Assembly (NCBI GenBank): GCA_049513695.1
Contig: JBEKVW010000065.1
Location: 1-12,158, forward strand
Source of the DNA: UBA1162 sp049513695
Lineage (GTDB): Bacteria; Chloroflexota; Dehalococcoidia; GIF9; UBA5629
Reading direction: 5' to 3'
Length of the DNA: 12,158 nt
Part shown: positions 1 through 6,929 of the stretch, piece by piece
Layout of the letters: every line of letters starts with the position of its first letter
Position numbering within the stretch: the first letter of the stretch is position 1
Made by a program: the position numbers and the translations under genes
The notes under the pieces: generated by a model
Seen by the model: the letters and a program-made list of their open reading frames with translations, nothing else
Told to the model about the DNA's origin: nothing
Databases searched by the model: none

Positions 1-303
1 ACGGACGAGGAGCAGTCCGTTCATCTGGAGTTGCCTTATCCCGACGCGGCCACCGAGCTGAACCGCTGGCTGCCGCTGGTAAAATGGTTCCTGGCTTTCC
101 CGCACATCTTTGTACTGATCTTTCTGGGGCTGGCCGCTCTGGTGGTTACCTTGATTGCCTGGTTCGCCATACTCTTTATCGGCCTTTATCCCAGGGGCAT
201 GTTTAATTTTGTGGTGGATGTCTTTAGATGGAGTCTAAGGGTGACGGCCTATGCTATCATCCTGACCACGGATAAATATCCGCCTTTCAGGCTGGGTGTA
301 TAA
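1..303 (+). CDS. DUF4389 membrane protein, C-terminal part (5' end outside the window)
   Basis: The frame is open from base 1 to the TAA at 301-303, giving 100 residues without a start, so this is the tail of a gene entering from the left. A long hydrophobic stretch (about residues 33-62) is followed by the pattern YPRGMFNFVVDVFRWSLRV and then TDKYPPF. I recognise this as the end of a DUF4389 unit, a membrane domain of unknown function common in Actinobacteria and Chloroflexi, where FxxGxxRW-type and DxYPPF-type motifs recur. The TTG at 31 is only an internal codon. The protein probably sits in the cytoplasmic membrane. No biochemical role is known to me. The downstream neighbour is convergent, so this gene says nothing about it. 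Confidence 0.8.
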   Translation, partial: TDEEQSVHLELPYPDAATELNRWLPLVKWFLAFPHIFVLIFLGLAALVVTLIAWFAILFIGLYPRGMFNFVVDVFRWSLRVTAYAIILTTDKYPPFRLGV

Positions 304-362
304 GGTTTTACTGAACATATACTTTAGGGAATAGCCGATAAAAAGAGCGCGCGGGGACCGGC

Positions 363-2378
363 TCACTGATCGGGTGGGCAGTTCTCGCGCTTGTTTTCAT
401 ACATGAATTTGTCGGCGGTATCCAGCAGGTCGCTGAGATTGCAAGGCTCGCTGGATGGGCTGCAGGCTATCCCGAAGCTGAGTGAAAGCTCATAGGGCTT
501 CTTTTCACGGACGTTGTACTCTTTCAGTTTCTTCTCGAGGCGGTTGACGATCGCCTCGGAATATGCCTGGTCTGCCCCTGCCATGAAGACAGCGAACTCA
601 TCGCCACTTATGCGACCCACGATATCCGATTCACGGAAGGTCTCTTTGAGCATTTTGGAGGCGTTGATTAGCGCAGCATCCCCCTCCAGGTGTCCCATGT
701 TATCGTTGATCCATTTCAATTTGTCTATATCGGCGAATAGCAGGGTCACGCCCTTATCCATGCGGTAGCTCAGCTTTAACTGTTGGTTGGCCAGGGTGAG
801 GAAACCTCTCCTGTTATAGAGGCCCGTAAGGTCATCTATTAGAGAGAGCGATCTGAAAAGGTCTTCGTTTTGTTTGCGCTCCGACACATCGACGATGGTG
901 CCCAGAGTGGCCTGCCTTCCGTCGTAGTGGATGGAGGAAACCGATTCCATGAACCACTTGAGTTTACCACTGGCGGTCTTGACGCGATAGTCGTAAGTCT
1001 GGAAACTGTCTTTGGGCGACTTGAGCGCCTTAACGGCTTCCTGACGGACCCGGGTCGCATCTTCGGGTAACACCAGTGAAAGAGCTTCCCGGTCTATAAG
1101 CTCATTTTCGGCGAATCCCAGGTAGTTGCGGAACTGGGGATTGACCAGCCTGAACTTGCCGTCCTGGGCGATATACATGCCGATGGGCGAACGGCTGAAA
1201 ATGGCACGGAAGAGATCCTCGGCCTCTTTTCGCTCTGTGATGTCCTGGCCGGAGCTGAAGGTGCCCACGATCTTACCTGTTTCATCCCTGAGGAGCTCGT
1301 TATGCCAGGTGATGATTCTTTCCTCGCCACCCGAGGTCATCACCGGCCTTTCCTGATATCTTTCCAGCTCGGCCTGGCCGGACATTATATTGACATAATC
1401 ATTTTTAACGGCTTGTCGTATGTCGAGCGGGAGGAACATGTCAAAGGGCCTTCCCAGGATATCGGTCTCTGATGCCCCCAGGATCTCCCTGCCTTTGCGG
1501 TTTATCATCGTGACTTTTTGCTCGGCATCCAAGGCCAAAAGGATCGATTCCTCAAGGTCCAGGATATTCTGCAATTTATCACGCTCTTTTTTCAGCAGGC
1601 CGGTGCTCTGCGCCAGGTTATAAAAGAGGATGTCATAGGGCTTTAACAGGTGCACCACGACGATGGCACGGTAGATCAGCAGGAAGGAGATCAGGTAAAA
1701 CAGGTGTCCCAGTATGCTGGACGGGCTGGTGGGGTCCTTATAAAACATGAAGCATAGCTCGGCTACAATGCTGACCCCGATGGAAAGCAGTAAGTAAAGC
1801 AATACATTGCGGTCGAATTTTTTACGTGAAAGCCAGAGCATTCCGGCCGCCATAATGAAAAATGAGCAGACCACGAATTCGCTGACGATGTAAAACAGGG
1901 TAGGCCCCTCGCCCCAGATGTAAGCCACCGGGAAGATATTCCATAAAAACATGGTGAGCAAAATCAAGACCGTTAGTAAAGCAAGTCCCCACAACGTAAA
2001 GCTTGCTCTGAACCTGCGCTGAATAAAAATGGGGGCTATCAGCAGGGCTATGCTCTGTAGATATCTGGCGGCGACCCATAGCTGTGTGTCCGTACCCGAA
2101 GTATAAGTGAGGAATAGCGGCATACCCTCGTAAGTTAATGTATGCATCAGTTCCAGTATGCCCACGTAGAGATAAGCGATGCCCAGGAAGGTATAATAGT
2201 GGTTATCGGTGTAGCGGCGGGAATTCCAGGCTATGATAAATATACTGAAGCATACTACGATGCTGCAAAGCTCTATAACAGTATGGGAGAGGAGATAATT
2301 ATACAGACTGGTCAGATAGATGGCGGCCAGGATAATGATGCCCCCTAGTGAGCGCCAGGCAATTCCAAACTTGGTCAA
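363..2378 (-). CDS. MASE3-PAS-PAS-GGDEF membrane-bound diguanylate cyclase
   Basis: Predicted to make cyclic di-GMP from two GTP in response to a membrane or intracellular signal. Numbering is from the TTG at 2378. Residues about 13-243 are hydrophobic with seven or so membrane spans and match the MASE3 sensor pattern (SIVVCFSIFIIAWNSRRY, then a LWVAARYLQS-like segment). Two PAS domains follow (about 275-385 and 390-505, each ending in a DITERK or DVSERK linker), then a GGDEF domain (about 510-665). The signature is SGDEF (591-595), a variant found in active cyclases; the metal-ligand Asp is D550 in FADID. RESD (582-585), five residues before it, fits the RxxD product-inhibition site. There is no EAL domain. 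A longer frame opens at TTG 2435, but a TATAAT box lies just upstream, so that codon would precede the transcript start. TTG 2378 has a GGGGGAGG three bases upstream. Confidence 0.9.
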   Translation of the reverse strand: MTKFGIAWRSLGGIIILAAIYLTSLYNYLLSHTVIELCSIVVCFSIFIIAWNSRRYTDNHYYTFLGIAYLYVGILELMHTLTYEGMPLFLTYTSGTDTQLWVAARYLQSIALLIAPIFIQRRFRASFTLWGLALLTVLILLTMFLWNIFPVAYIWGEGPTLFYIVSEFVVCSFFIMAAGMLWLSRKKFDRNVLLYLLLSIGVSIVAELCFMFYKDPTSPSSILGHLFYLISFLLIYRAIVVVHLLKPYDILFYNLAQSTGLLKKERDKLQNILDLEESILLALDAEQKVTMINRKGREILGASETDILGRPFDMFLPLDIRQAVKNDYVNIMSGQAELERYQERPVMTSGGEERIITWHNELLRDETGKIVGTFSSGQDITERKEAEDLFRAIFSRSPIGMYIAQDGKFRLVNPQFRNYLGFAENELIDREALSLVLPEDATRVRQEAVKALKSPKDSFQTYDYRVKTASGKLKWFMESVSSIHYDGRQATLGTIVDVSERKQNEDLFRSLSLIDDLTGLYNRRGFLTLANQQLKLSYRMDKGVTLLFADIDKLKWINDNMGHLEGDAALINASKMLKETFRESDIVGRISGDEFAVFMAGADQAYSEAIVNRLEKKLKEYNVREKKPYELSLSFGIACSPSSEPCNLSDLLDTADKFMYENKRENCPPDQ

Positions 2379-2436
2379 ATGCCTCCCCCGCGTAAAATCG
2401 GTAGGGACTGGAAATGGGCCTGCTGTTTCGGACAAG

Positions 2437-2464
2437 ATTATAACAGACTTCAGCCGGACGTTAA
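2437..2464 (-). promoter_or_regulatory. Sigma70-like promoter of the GGDEF gene
   Basis: On the minus strand, TTAACG (2464-2459, four of six matches to TTGACA) is followed by a 16-bp spacer and a perfect TATAAT (2442-2437). Transcription would begin near 2430, about 50 bases before the TTG start at 2378. It lies in the 110-bp gap after yraN, so the cyclase gene is probably transcribed separately from the unit upstream. The prediction is from consensus only. Confidence 0.5.
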
Positions 2465-2488
2465 CAGCGGTTTTTTACCAAAAATTTG

Positions 2489-2851
2489 TCAATTTATGAC
2501 ATTTTGCAGGATTTCCACGTCTGCATGGTTACCCGGACCGGCCTCGAACCGGACGGCCACGAAGTCGAAGCGCCAGTTCTCATCGGGATTCCCATGGGCA
2601 TTCAAATAGTCCAGGGCCGTGGAAACCAGCCGCTGTTTCTTACTGCCGGTAATCGATTCCTCCGGCGACCCGAAAGATGCGCCTGTCTTGCTGCGGACCT
2701 CGATAAATACCAGGGAGTCTTTGTGGCGGGCTATGATATCTATCTCGCCGTAGAGGCAGCGGTAGTTCTGCTCAATTATGCGATAGCCCTTCCTTTTCAA
2801 GGCGGAACGGGCCAGCTTCTCCCCGGCCTCGCCTCTCTCTTGTTTATTCAT
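2489..2851 (-). CDS. yraN: YraN family (UPF0102) endonuclease-like protein
   Basis: A 120-residue protein of the UPF0102/YraN family, which has a restriction-endonuclease-like fold. Its function is unsettled, and a link to DNA or RNA processing is often inferred from its position beside rnhB. The family core is plain: GEAGEKLA near the N-terminus, then GEIDIIA and FIEVRSK, which supply the acidic and basic residues of the PD-(D/E)xK-like site, then a basic SKKQRL segment. The frame opens further upstream at 2926, but the ATG at 2851 gives the normal family length, has AGGA just upstream, and overlaps the rnhB stop codon as ATGA. That overlap suggests translational coupling with rnhB. The rnhB-yraN order is widespread in bacteria. 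Confidence 0.9.
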   Translation of the reverse strand: MNKQERGEAGEKLARSALKRKGYRIIEQNYRCLYGEIDIIARHKDSLVFIEVRSKTGASFGSPEESITGSKKQRLVSTALDYLNAHGNPDENWRFDFVAVRFEAGPGNHADVEILQNVIN

Positions 2852-3486
2852 ATCATCCTGGCGAGGTCCCGCACCGGCGCAAAGGTCATGCGGTGGATAC
2901 TGCATGCGCCGTAGCGTTGCAAGCATTTCAAATGTTCGCTGGTGCCGTAGCCCTTGTGATCGCGAAATTTATATTGCGGATATTTGGCGTCCAGCTTCAT
3001 CATTATACGATCGCGCGTCACCTTGGCCACCACCGAGGCACAGGAGATTACCATGCAGGAGCAGTCGCCTTTGATTATGCCTTTTTGCGGTATACGCAGC
3101 CGGGGCAGCGGCACGGCGTCCGTCAAAAGATAATCGGGGGGTTTTTTCAGCCGCTCGATGGCCAGCTTCATTGCCTTTTTGGTGGCATTTAAGATGTTGA
3201 TATTGTCGATGATTTCCGGGGAAATTATGCCTGCGCTGTACTCCAGCCCTGAATCCTGCATGAGTGCGAAGATGCTCTCACGCACTTTCTCTTGGAGCTG
3301 CTTGCTGTCCCTGACCATTGCCAGCCAATGATAATCGGCATCTTCGGGCAAAATCACCACCGCAGCCACCACGGGCCCGGCCAGTGCTCCCCTCCCCGCC
3401 TCGTCCAGGCCAGCCACGCGGCGGTATCCGGCCGCGAAAAGGGCCAGTTCCTCGCTGCGGTCTGGCTGGGCTTGAACCCGTTTCAT
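2848..3486 (-). CDS. rnhB: Ribonuclease HII
   Basis: Removes RNA from RNA-DNA hybrids and nicks 5' of single ribonucleotides left in DNA; cytoplasmic. From the ATG at 3486 the protein has 212 residues, normal for the family. The signature GLDEAGRGALAGPV lies at about 26-39, with catalytic D28 and E29. D123 (in LLTDAVPLP) is the likely third acidic ligand. The KGD segment near 140, SVVAKVTRDR near 151-160 and DHKGYGT near 176-182 are the other conserved blocks, so the enzyme looks intact. A TTG four codons upstream (3498) has a weak GGGGT 7 bases before it and could be the true start instead. The stop codon overlaps the yraN start by four bases. The gap to tmk upstream is about 50 bases. Confidence 0.95.
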   Translation of the reverse strand: MKRVQAQPDRSEELALFAAGYRRVAGLDEAGRGALAGPVVAAVVILPEDADYHWLAMVRDSKQLQEKVRESIFALMQDSGLEYSAGIISPEIIDNINILNATKKAMKLAIERLKKPPDYLLTDAVPLPRLRIPQKGIIKGDCSCMVISCASVVAKVTRDRIMMKLDAKYPQYKFRDHKGYGTSEHLKCLQRYGACSIHRMTFAPVRDLARMI

Positions 3487-3538
3487 AATTTTCTTCAATT
3501 ATTACCCCGGGGCTAATGAATCTGGTGGCAGAACAAAA

Positions 3539-4201
3539 TTATTTTATATCTGGTGAGGTAAAAGTCGGGTATTTTTTTTGCAGTGCGGGCAGCAGGCTTT
3601 CCCATACCAGGCGGCTGATTTCCTCGGGAGGTTGCAGGGCCTGTATGATGCACCATCTTTCAGGCTGGAGTTGCGCCGATTGCAGGTAGCCATTACGTAT
3701 TTTGTGGTGAAAAGCAATATTTTCCGCTTCGAAGCGGTCTTCCCCGCTGTTGCGCTTGCGCCCCAGGCCGATCTCCGCCTGCGCATCGAGCAAAATCGTT
3801 ATATCCGGGCCTAAGCCGCCCGTTGCCAGCTCGTTAATCTCATCGATCATTTTCAAATCCAGACCCCGGCCGTATCCCTGGTAAACAAAAGTCGAATCGG
3901 AAAAACGGTCGCAGATCACTATCTTGCCGGAGGAGAGGGCAGGCCGTATGACATCTGAGACCAGTTGAAAGCGGCTGGCGGCAAAGAGGAATAATTCAGC
4001 TTCGGCTGCAATATGGAAATCGCGCTTTACCTTCAGTACGTCCCTGATTTTATTTCCCAGGGGCGTTCCACCCGGCTCGTGCGTCAGGATGCACTGCAGG
4101 CCGTGCTGCCTGAGGATATTGTAAAGAAGCCGGGCCTGGGTGCTCTTGCCGCAGCCTTCGCACCCTTCGAAGGTGATGAATAAGCCGGGATAAAGACTCA
4201 T
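3539..4201 (-). CDS. tmk: Thymidylate kinase (dTMP kinase)
   Basis: Phosphorylates dTMP to dTDP using ATP, an essential step toward dTTP. The 220 residues cover the normal family length. The P-loop is GCEGCGKST (13-21), where most homologues have GxDGxGKST. THEPGGTPLG follows near residue 40; the usual arginine of TREPGGT is histidine here, a point worth noting but seen at conserved surroundings. CDRFSDSTFVYQGYGRG (the DRxxDSxxAYQGxGRG block) and a late DRFEAE segment complete the signature. The ATG at 4201 places the P-loop at the usual distance from the N-terminus, although no good SD precedes it (TTAAG only). The 26-base gap after the R3H ATPase gene suggests co-transcription and perhaps coupled translation. 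Confidence 0.95.
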   Translation of the reverse strand: MSLYPGLFITFEGCEGCGKSTQARLLYNILRQHGLQCILTHEPGGTPLGNKIRDVLKVKRDFHIAAEAELFLFAASRFQLVSDVIRPALSSGKIVICDRFSDSTFVYQGYGRGLDLKMIDEINELATGGLGPDITILLDAQAEIGLGRKRNSGEDRFEAENIAFHHKIRNGYLQSAQLQPERWCIIQALQPPEEISRLVWESLLPALQKKYPTFTSPDIK

Positions 4202-4227
4202 AACTTAATAACAAATATAACGCGGTC

Positions 4228-5721
4228 TCAGTTGTTTACTATTTTAACGTGGCGCGCCGGTTCCTTGCCAGTGCTCGTGGATGCCACGTCATGCCTTTCC
4301 GCCAGCAGGTGCTGCAGCCGCCGGATGAAGGCGTTCTGCGGGCTTAACTCAACTTCCTTACTGCCGTTTTTCACCTGTTCGATGGCATTCATGGCCTCAT
4401 CGAGGGCAGCGTCCACGACCTGATCCCGCGGACCCGTATAGATCATATCCAGGCAATGGCGCAGTTGCTGAAGGCTGTTTCCCCGGATGGCGTATATGGG
4501 TATGCCCAGCAGCTCGGCGTCCCTTAACTTTTGAGGTTTGCGACGGAAATAGTTTTTAGTGGTTATCAGAAGGTTGGATTTCTTCAGGTCGTCGGTTATA
4601 TCGATATTCATCGCCTTCTCATGGGCCGCCTGCTCCAGGATGGGGCGGTTGATGCCAAAAAGATAGACGTGCAACTTCTGCTTTTTTGCTTCGCTGTTCC
4701 CGTGCGATTCGTTCATGGGGGCGCCCTGCTCTTTGACTATGTTACCCTCCTGGTCCATCCAGCGTATCTCCGACTGGCTCTCCCTGCCGTGCAAAACCGA
4801 GTCCACTGCCGCCGCCACGTCGGGATGCACCAGCACCTTGTAGCGCTCCTGAATCTCCACCACGATATCGAAGGTGGGCGGCGCCTTGCGTTCCAGGACG
4901 GACTTCTGCGTATGGCGGCGCCGTGCTTCCTCGTCGCCCAGCGTGACGGTCTGAATGCCGCCGATCAGGTCGGAGAGGGTGGGGTTCATCATCAGGTTCT
5001 GGAGGCTGTTGCCGTGTGCGGTGCCGACCAGTTGCACGCCACGCTCGGCGATGGTCCGGGCTGCCTCTGCTTCCAGGCTGGTCCCGATTTCGTCGATTAT
5101 GATCACCTCGGGCATGTGGTTCTCCACCGCTTCTATCATCACAGCGTGCTGTAACGTGGGAGTTGGGACCTGCATACGCCGGGCATGTCCGATGGCGGGA
5201 TGCGGGATATCGCCGTCTCCGGCGATCTCGTTGGATGTGTCAACTACAATGACGCGTTTCTTCAGATCATCTGCCAGCACCCGGGCGGTCTCACGCAGCA
5301 TGGTGGTCTTGCCGATGCCGGGAGGCCCCATGAGCAGCACGTTTTTACCCGTTTCAACCAGGTCCTGGATTATTTTAGCCGTTCCCATGACCGCCCTGCC
5401 TACACGGCAGGTCAGGCCCACGATCTTGCCTTCCCTGTTGCGTATGGCGGAGATGCGGTGCAGGGTACGCGTCAGTCCGGCGCGGTTATCGCCGCTGAAG
5501 CTACCGATCCTTTTGACAACGTGCTCGATATCCGACTCGGTGATTTCGTGGTCGCCCAGGAAAACCTCGCGGTTGGGGAAGCGCGCCTCAGGCGGGCGGC
5601 CGAGGTCCATTACAATTTCCAACAGGTCGCCGTTTTCAAGCTCCTTCATAAGTTGGTCGGAGATATTATGTGGCACAACGGCCAGCAGCGATTCTATGTC
5701 ATCGATATTTACTGTCTGCAT
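4228..5721 (-). CDS. R3H domain AAA-type ATPase, Ycf45/SpoIIIAA-like
   Basis: A 497-residue ATPase of the Ycf45/SpoIIIAA-like group known from cyanobacteria, plastids and Chloroflexi; its cellular role is not established. The N-terminal part (about 1-110) resembles the SpoIIIAA N-domain. Walker A is GPPGIGKTT (132-140) and Walker B is VIIIDE (206-211). A GTAHG segment at 233-237 follows. After a charged linker (about 315-350) comes a second small domain (about 350-450). The C-terminus (about 454-497) is an R3H domain with the RxxxH motif (R467-H471) followed by STSTGKEPARHVKI, implying single-stranded nucleic-acid binding. The start is firm: AAGGAGG lies five bases before the ATG. It heads the run R3H-tmk-rnhB-yraN, a context of nucleotide supply and RNA-DNA hybrid removal, so a role in nucleic-acid maintenance is a reasonable inference only. 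Confidence 0.88.
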   Translation of the reverse strand: MQTVNIDDIESLLAVVPHNISDQLMKELENGDLLEIVMDLGRPPEARFPNREVFLGDHEITESDIEHVVKRIGSFSGDNRAGLTRTLHRISAIRNREGKIVGLTCRVGRAVMGTAKIIQDLVETGKNVLLMGPPGIGKTTMLRETARVLADDLKKRVIVVDTSNEIAGDGDIPHPAIGHARRMQVPTPTLQHAVMIEAVENHMPEVIIIDEIGTSLEAEAARTIAERGVQLVGTAHGNSLQNLMMNPTLSDLIGGIQTVTLGDEEARRRHTQKSVLERKAPPTFDIVVEIQERYKVLVHPDVAAAVDSVLHGRESQSEIRWMDQEGNIVKEQGAPMNESHGNSEAKKQKLHVYLFGINRPILEQAAHEKAMNIDITDDLKKSNLLITTKNYFRRKPQKLRDAELLGIPIYAIRGNSLQQLRHCLDMIYTGPRDQVVDAALDEAMNAIEQVKNGSKEVELSPQNAFIRRLQHLLAERHDVASTSTGKEPARHVKIVNN

Positions 5722-5848
5722 AATAACCTCCTTCAGTAGATTTTATCGAGCTTGGTGAAGCCTGCGGATGAATGTGGTTAAACCAGCGATATGCGCAAAG
5801 CTGTAGAAAAATTGAAAAATCTGCGGTCTGCCTTTCTATCATATAACT

Positions 5849-5878
5849 GTGTCTACAGCCTCATAAGGCTCAGAACAC
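5849..5878. repeat. Imperfect hairpin just after pdxS
   Basis: A 5-bp perfect stem AGCCT-CATA-AGGCT (5857-5870) is extended by TCT/AGA and GTG/CAC pairings through one- and two-base bulges, giving about 11 pairs. It starts roughly 10 bases after the pdxS stop. There is no T-run after it on the minus strand, so it is not a standard intrinsic terminator. It could be a partial terminator, an RNA-processing site or an mRNA stabiliser between pdxS and the R3H ATPase gene. Confidence 0.4.
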
Positions 5879-5887
5879 GATTTTATA

Positions 5888-6772
5888 TTACCATCCCCTG
5901 GTGGCCAGCAGGCTGTCTTCCGGGATAGCCTTGATATCCAGACCGGTCATGGCGGCGCCCAAGGCCTTGGAGACCTCGGCGATAATGGCCGGATCTTTAT
6001 AGTGGGTAACCGCCTTTACAATCGAGATGGCGCGTGCTTCGGGATCGGTGGACTTGAAAATGCCCGATCCGACGAATACGCCCTCGGCGCCGAGCTGCAT
6101 CATCAGGGCCGCATCGGCGGGCGTAGCTATACCACCGGCCGCGAAATTGACCACGGGCAGCTTGCCCGTTTTATGCACTTCGATCACCAGCTCCAGAGGG
6201 GCGCCCAGCGCCTTGGCCTCGGCCGGCAGCTCGTCTTCTGACATGGAATGGACCCTGCGCATGGCCGACTGGACGGCGCGCATGTGGCGCACGGCCTCGA
6301 CGATATTGCCTGTTCCGGCTTCGCCCTTGGTGCGGATCATAGCCGCACCTTCCGAGATGCGGCGCAGCGCTTCACCCAGGTCACGGCAGCCGCAGACGAA
6401 GGGTACTTTGAAATCATGCTTCCACACGTGATGGCTCTCGTCGGCCGGTGTCAGCACCTCCGACTCGTCGATAAAGTCCACGCCCAGAGCTTCGAGCACC
6501 TGGGCCTCAACGAAGTGTCCTATGCGGCACTTGGCCATCACCGGTATGGTAACTGCCTTCATGATAGCTGTAATGACCGTAGGATCGGCCATGCGTGCCA
6601 CGCCGCCCGCAGCGCGGATATCGGCCGGCACACGCTCCAGCGCCATTACGGCGCAGGCCCCGGCGTTTTCCGCTATTTTAGCCTGGTCGGGCGTTACCAC
6701 ATCCATGATAACCCCGCCCTTCAGCATCTGGGCCAGGCCGGTCTTTACTTTCCAAGTTCCCGTGTCAGTCAT
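5888..6772 (-). CDS. pdxS: Pyridoxal 5'-phosphate synthase, PdxS lyase subunit
   Basis: Condenses ribose 5-phosphate, glyceraldehyde 3-phosphate and ammonia into PLP in the DXP-independent vitamin B6 pathway; acts as a dodecamer with the glutaminase PdxT. The 294 residues and the numbering of key positions match the Bacillus enzyme: D24 in VIMDVV, catalytic K81 in MAKCRIGH, and K149 in RTKGEAGTGN. The (beta/alpha)8-barrel phosphate-site glycines near GGIATPADAA and GAEGVFVGSGIF are present. The start is supported by AGAGGA seven bases before the ATG. The usual partner pdxT does not follow; the next gene on this strand is the R3H ATPase, 166 bases away. PdxT must lie elsewhere, or another ammonia source is used. 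A promoter with an extended -10 is predicted about 50 bases upstream. Confidence 0.97.
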   Translation of the reverse strand: MTDTGTWKVKTGLAQMLKGGVIMDVVTPDQAKIAENAGACAVMALERVPADIRAAGGVARMADPTVITAIMKAVTIPVMAKCRIGHFVEAQVLEALGVDFIDESEVLTPADESHHVWKHDFKVPFVCGCRDLGEALRRISEGAAMIRTKGEAGTGNIVEAVRHMRAVQSAMRRVHSMSEDELPAEAKALGAPLELVIEVHKTGKLPVVNFAAGGIATPADAALMMQLGAEGVFVGSGIFKSTDPEARAISIVKAVTHYKDPAIIAEVSKALGAAMTGLDIKAIPEDSLLATRGW

Positions 6773-6827
6773 TTCAGTATCCTCTTGAAGTTCAGTAGAT
6801 ATACGATTGATTTATATCTGTAAGTGA

Positions 6828-6856
6828 ATTATAGCATTTATCTGAAGCGATTTGAA
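6828..6856 (-). promoter_or_regulatory. Extended -10 promoter of pdxS
   Basis: On the minus strand, TTCAAA (6856-6851, four of six to TTGACA) is followed by a 17-bp spacer and TATAAT (6833-6828). TGC immediately before the hexamer makes an extended -10. Transcription would begin near 6821, leaving a leader of about 48 bases with the SD. The -35 lies only six bases from the opposing -10 of the M16 gene. Confidence 0.55.
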
Positions 6857-6858
6857 TT

Positions 6859-6867
6859 TGTTATAAT
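6859..6867 (+). promoter_or_regulatory. Extended -10 promoter of the M16 peptidase gene
   Basis: TGTTATAAT (6859-6867) is a full consensus extended -10. The best -35 at a normal distance is weak (TTATCT at 6838-6843, 18-bp spacer), which the extended element could compensate for. The transcript would start near 6873, about 57 bases before the ATG. It faces the pdxS promoter and the two overlap if both -35 regions are counted. Confidence 0.5.
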
Positions 6868-6929
6868 GTTGAATCGGCGGAAGTCGGATGGGCATATAGG
6901 CTCAAATTAGTCCCTGTAGAAAGTGAAAA

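Noticed and set aside
304..362. Possible terminator between the convergent DUF4389 and GGDEF genes
   Set aside because: GC-rich stretches are present, but I could not pair them into a stable stem followed by a T-run.
2852..2926. A 25-residue N-terminal extension of YraN
   Set aside because: It overlaps the end of rnhB; the ATGA overlap with an AGGA ribosome site and the family length favour 2851.
4531..5758. Long plus-strand frames of 207, 267 and 184 codons opposite the R3H ATPase gene
   Set aside because: All are antisense to a gene with intact Walker and R3H motifs and have low-complexity, shadow-like translations.
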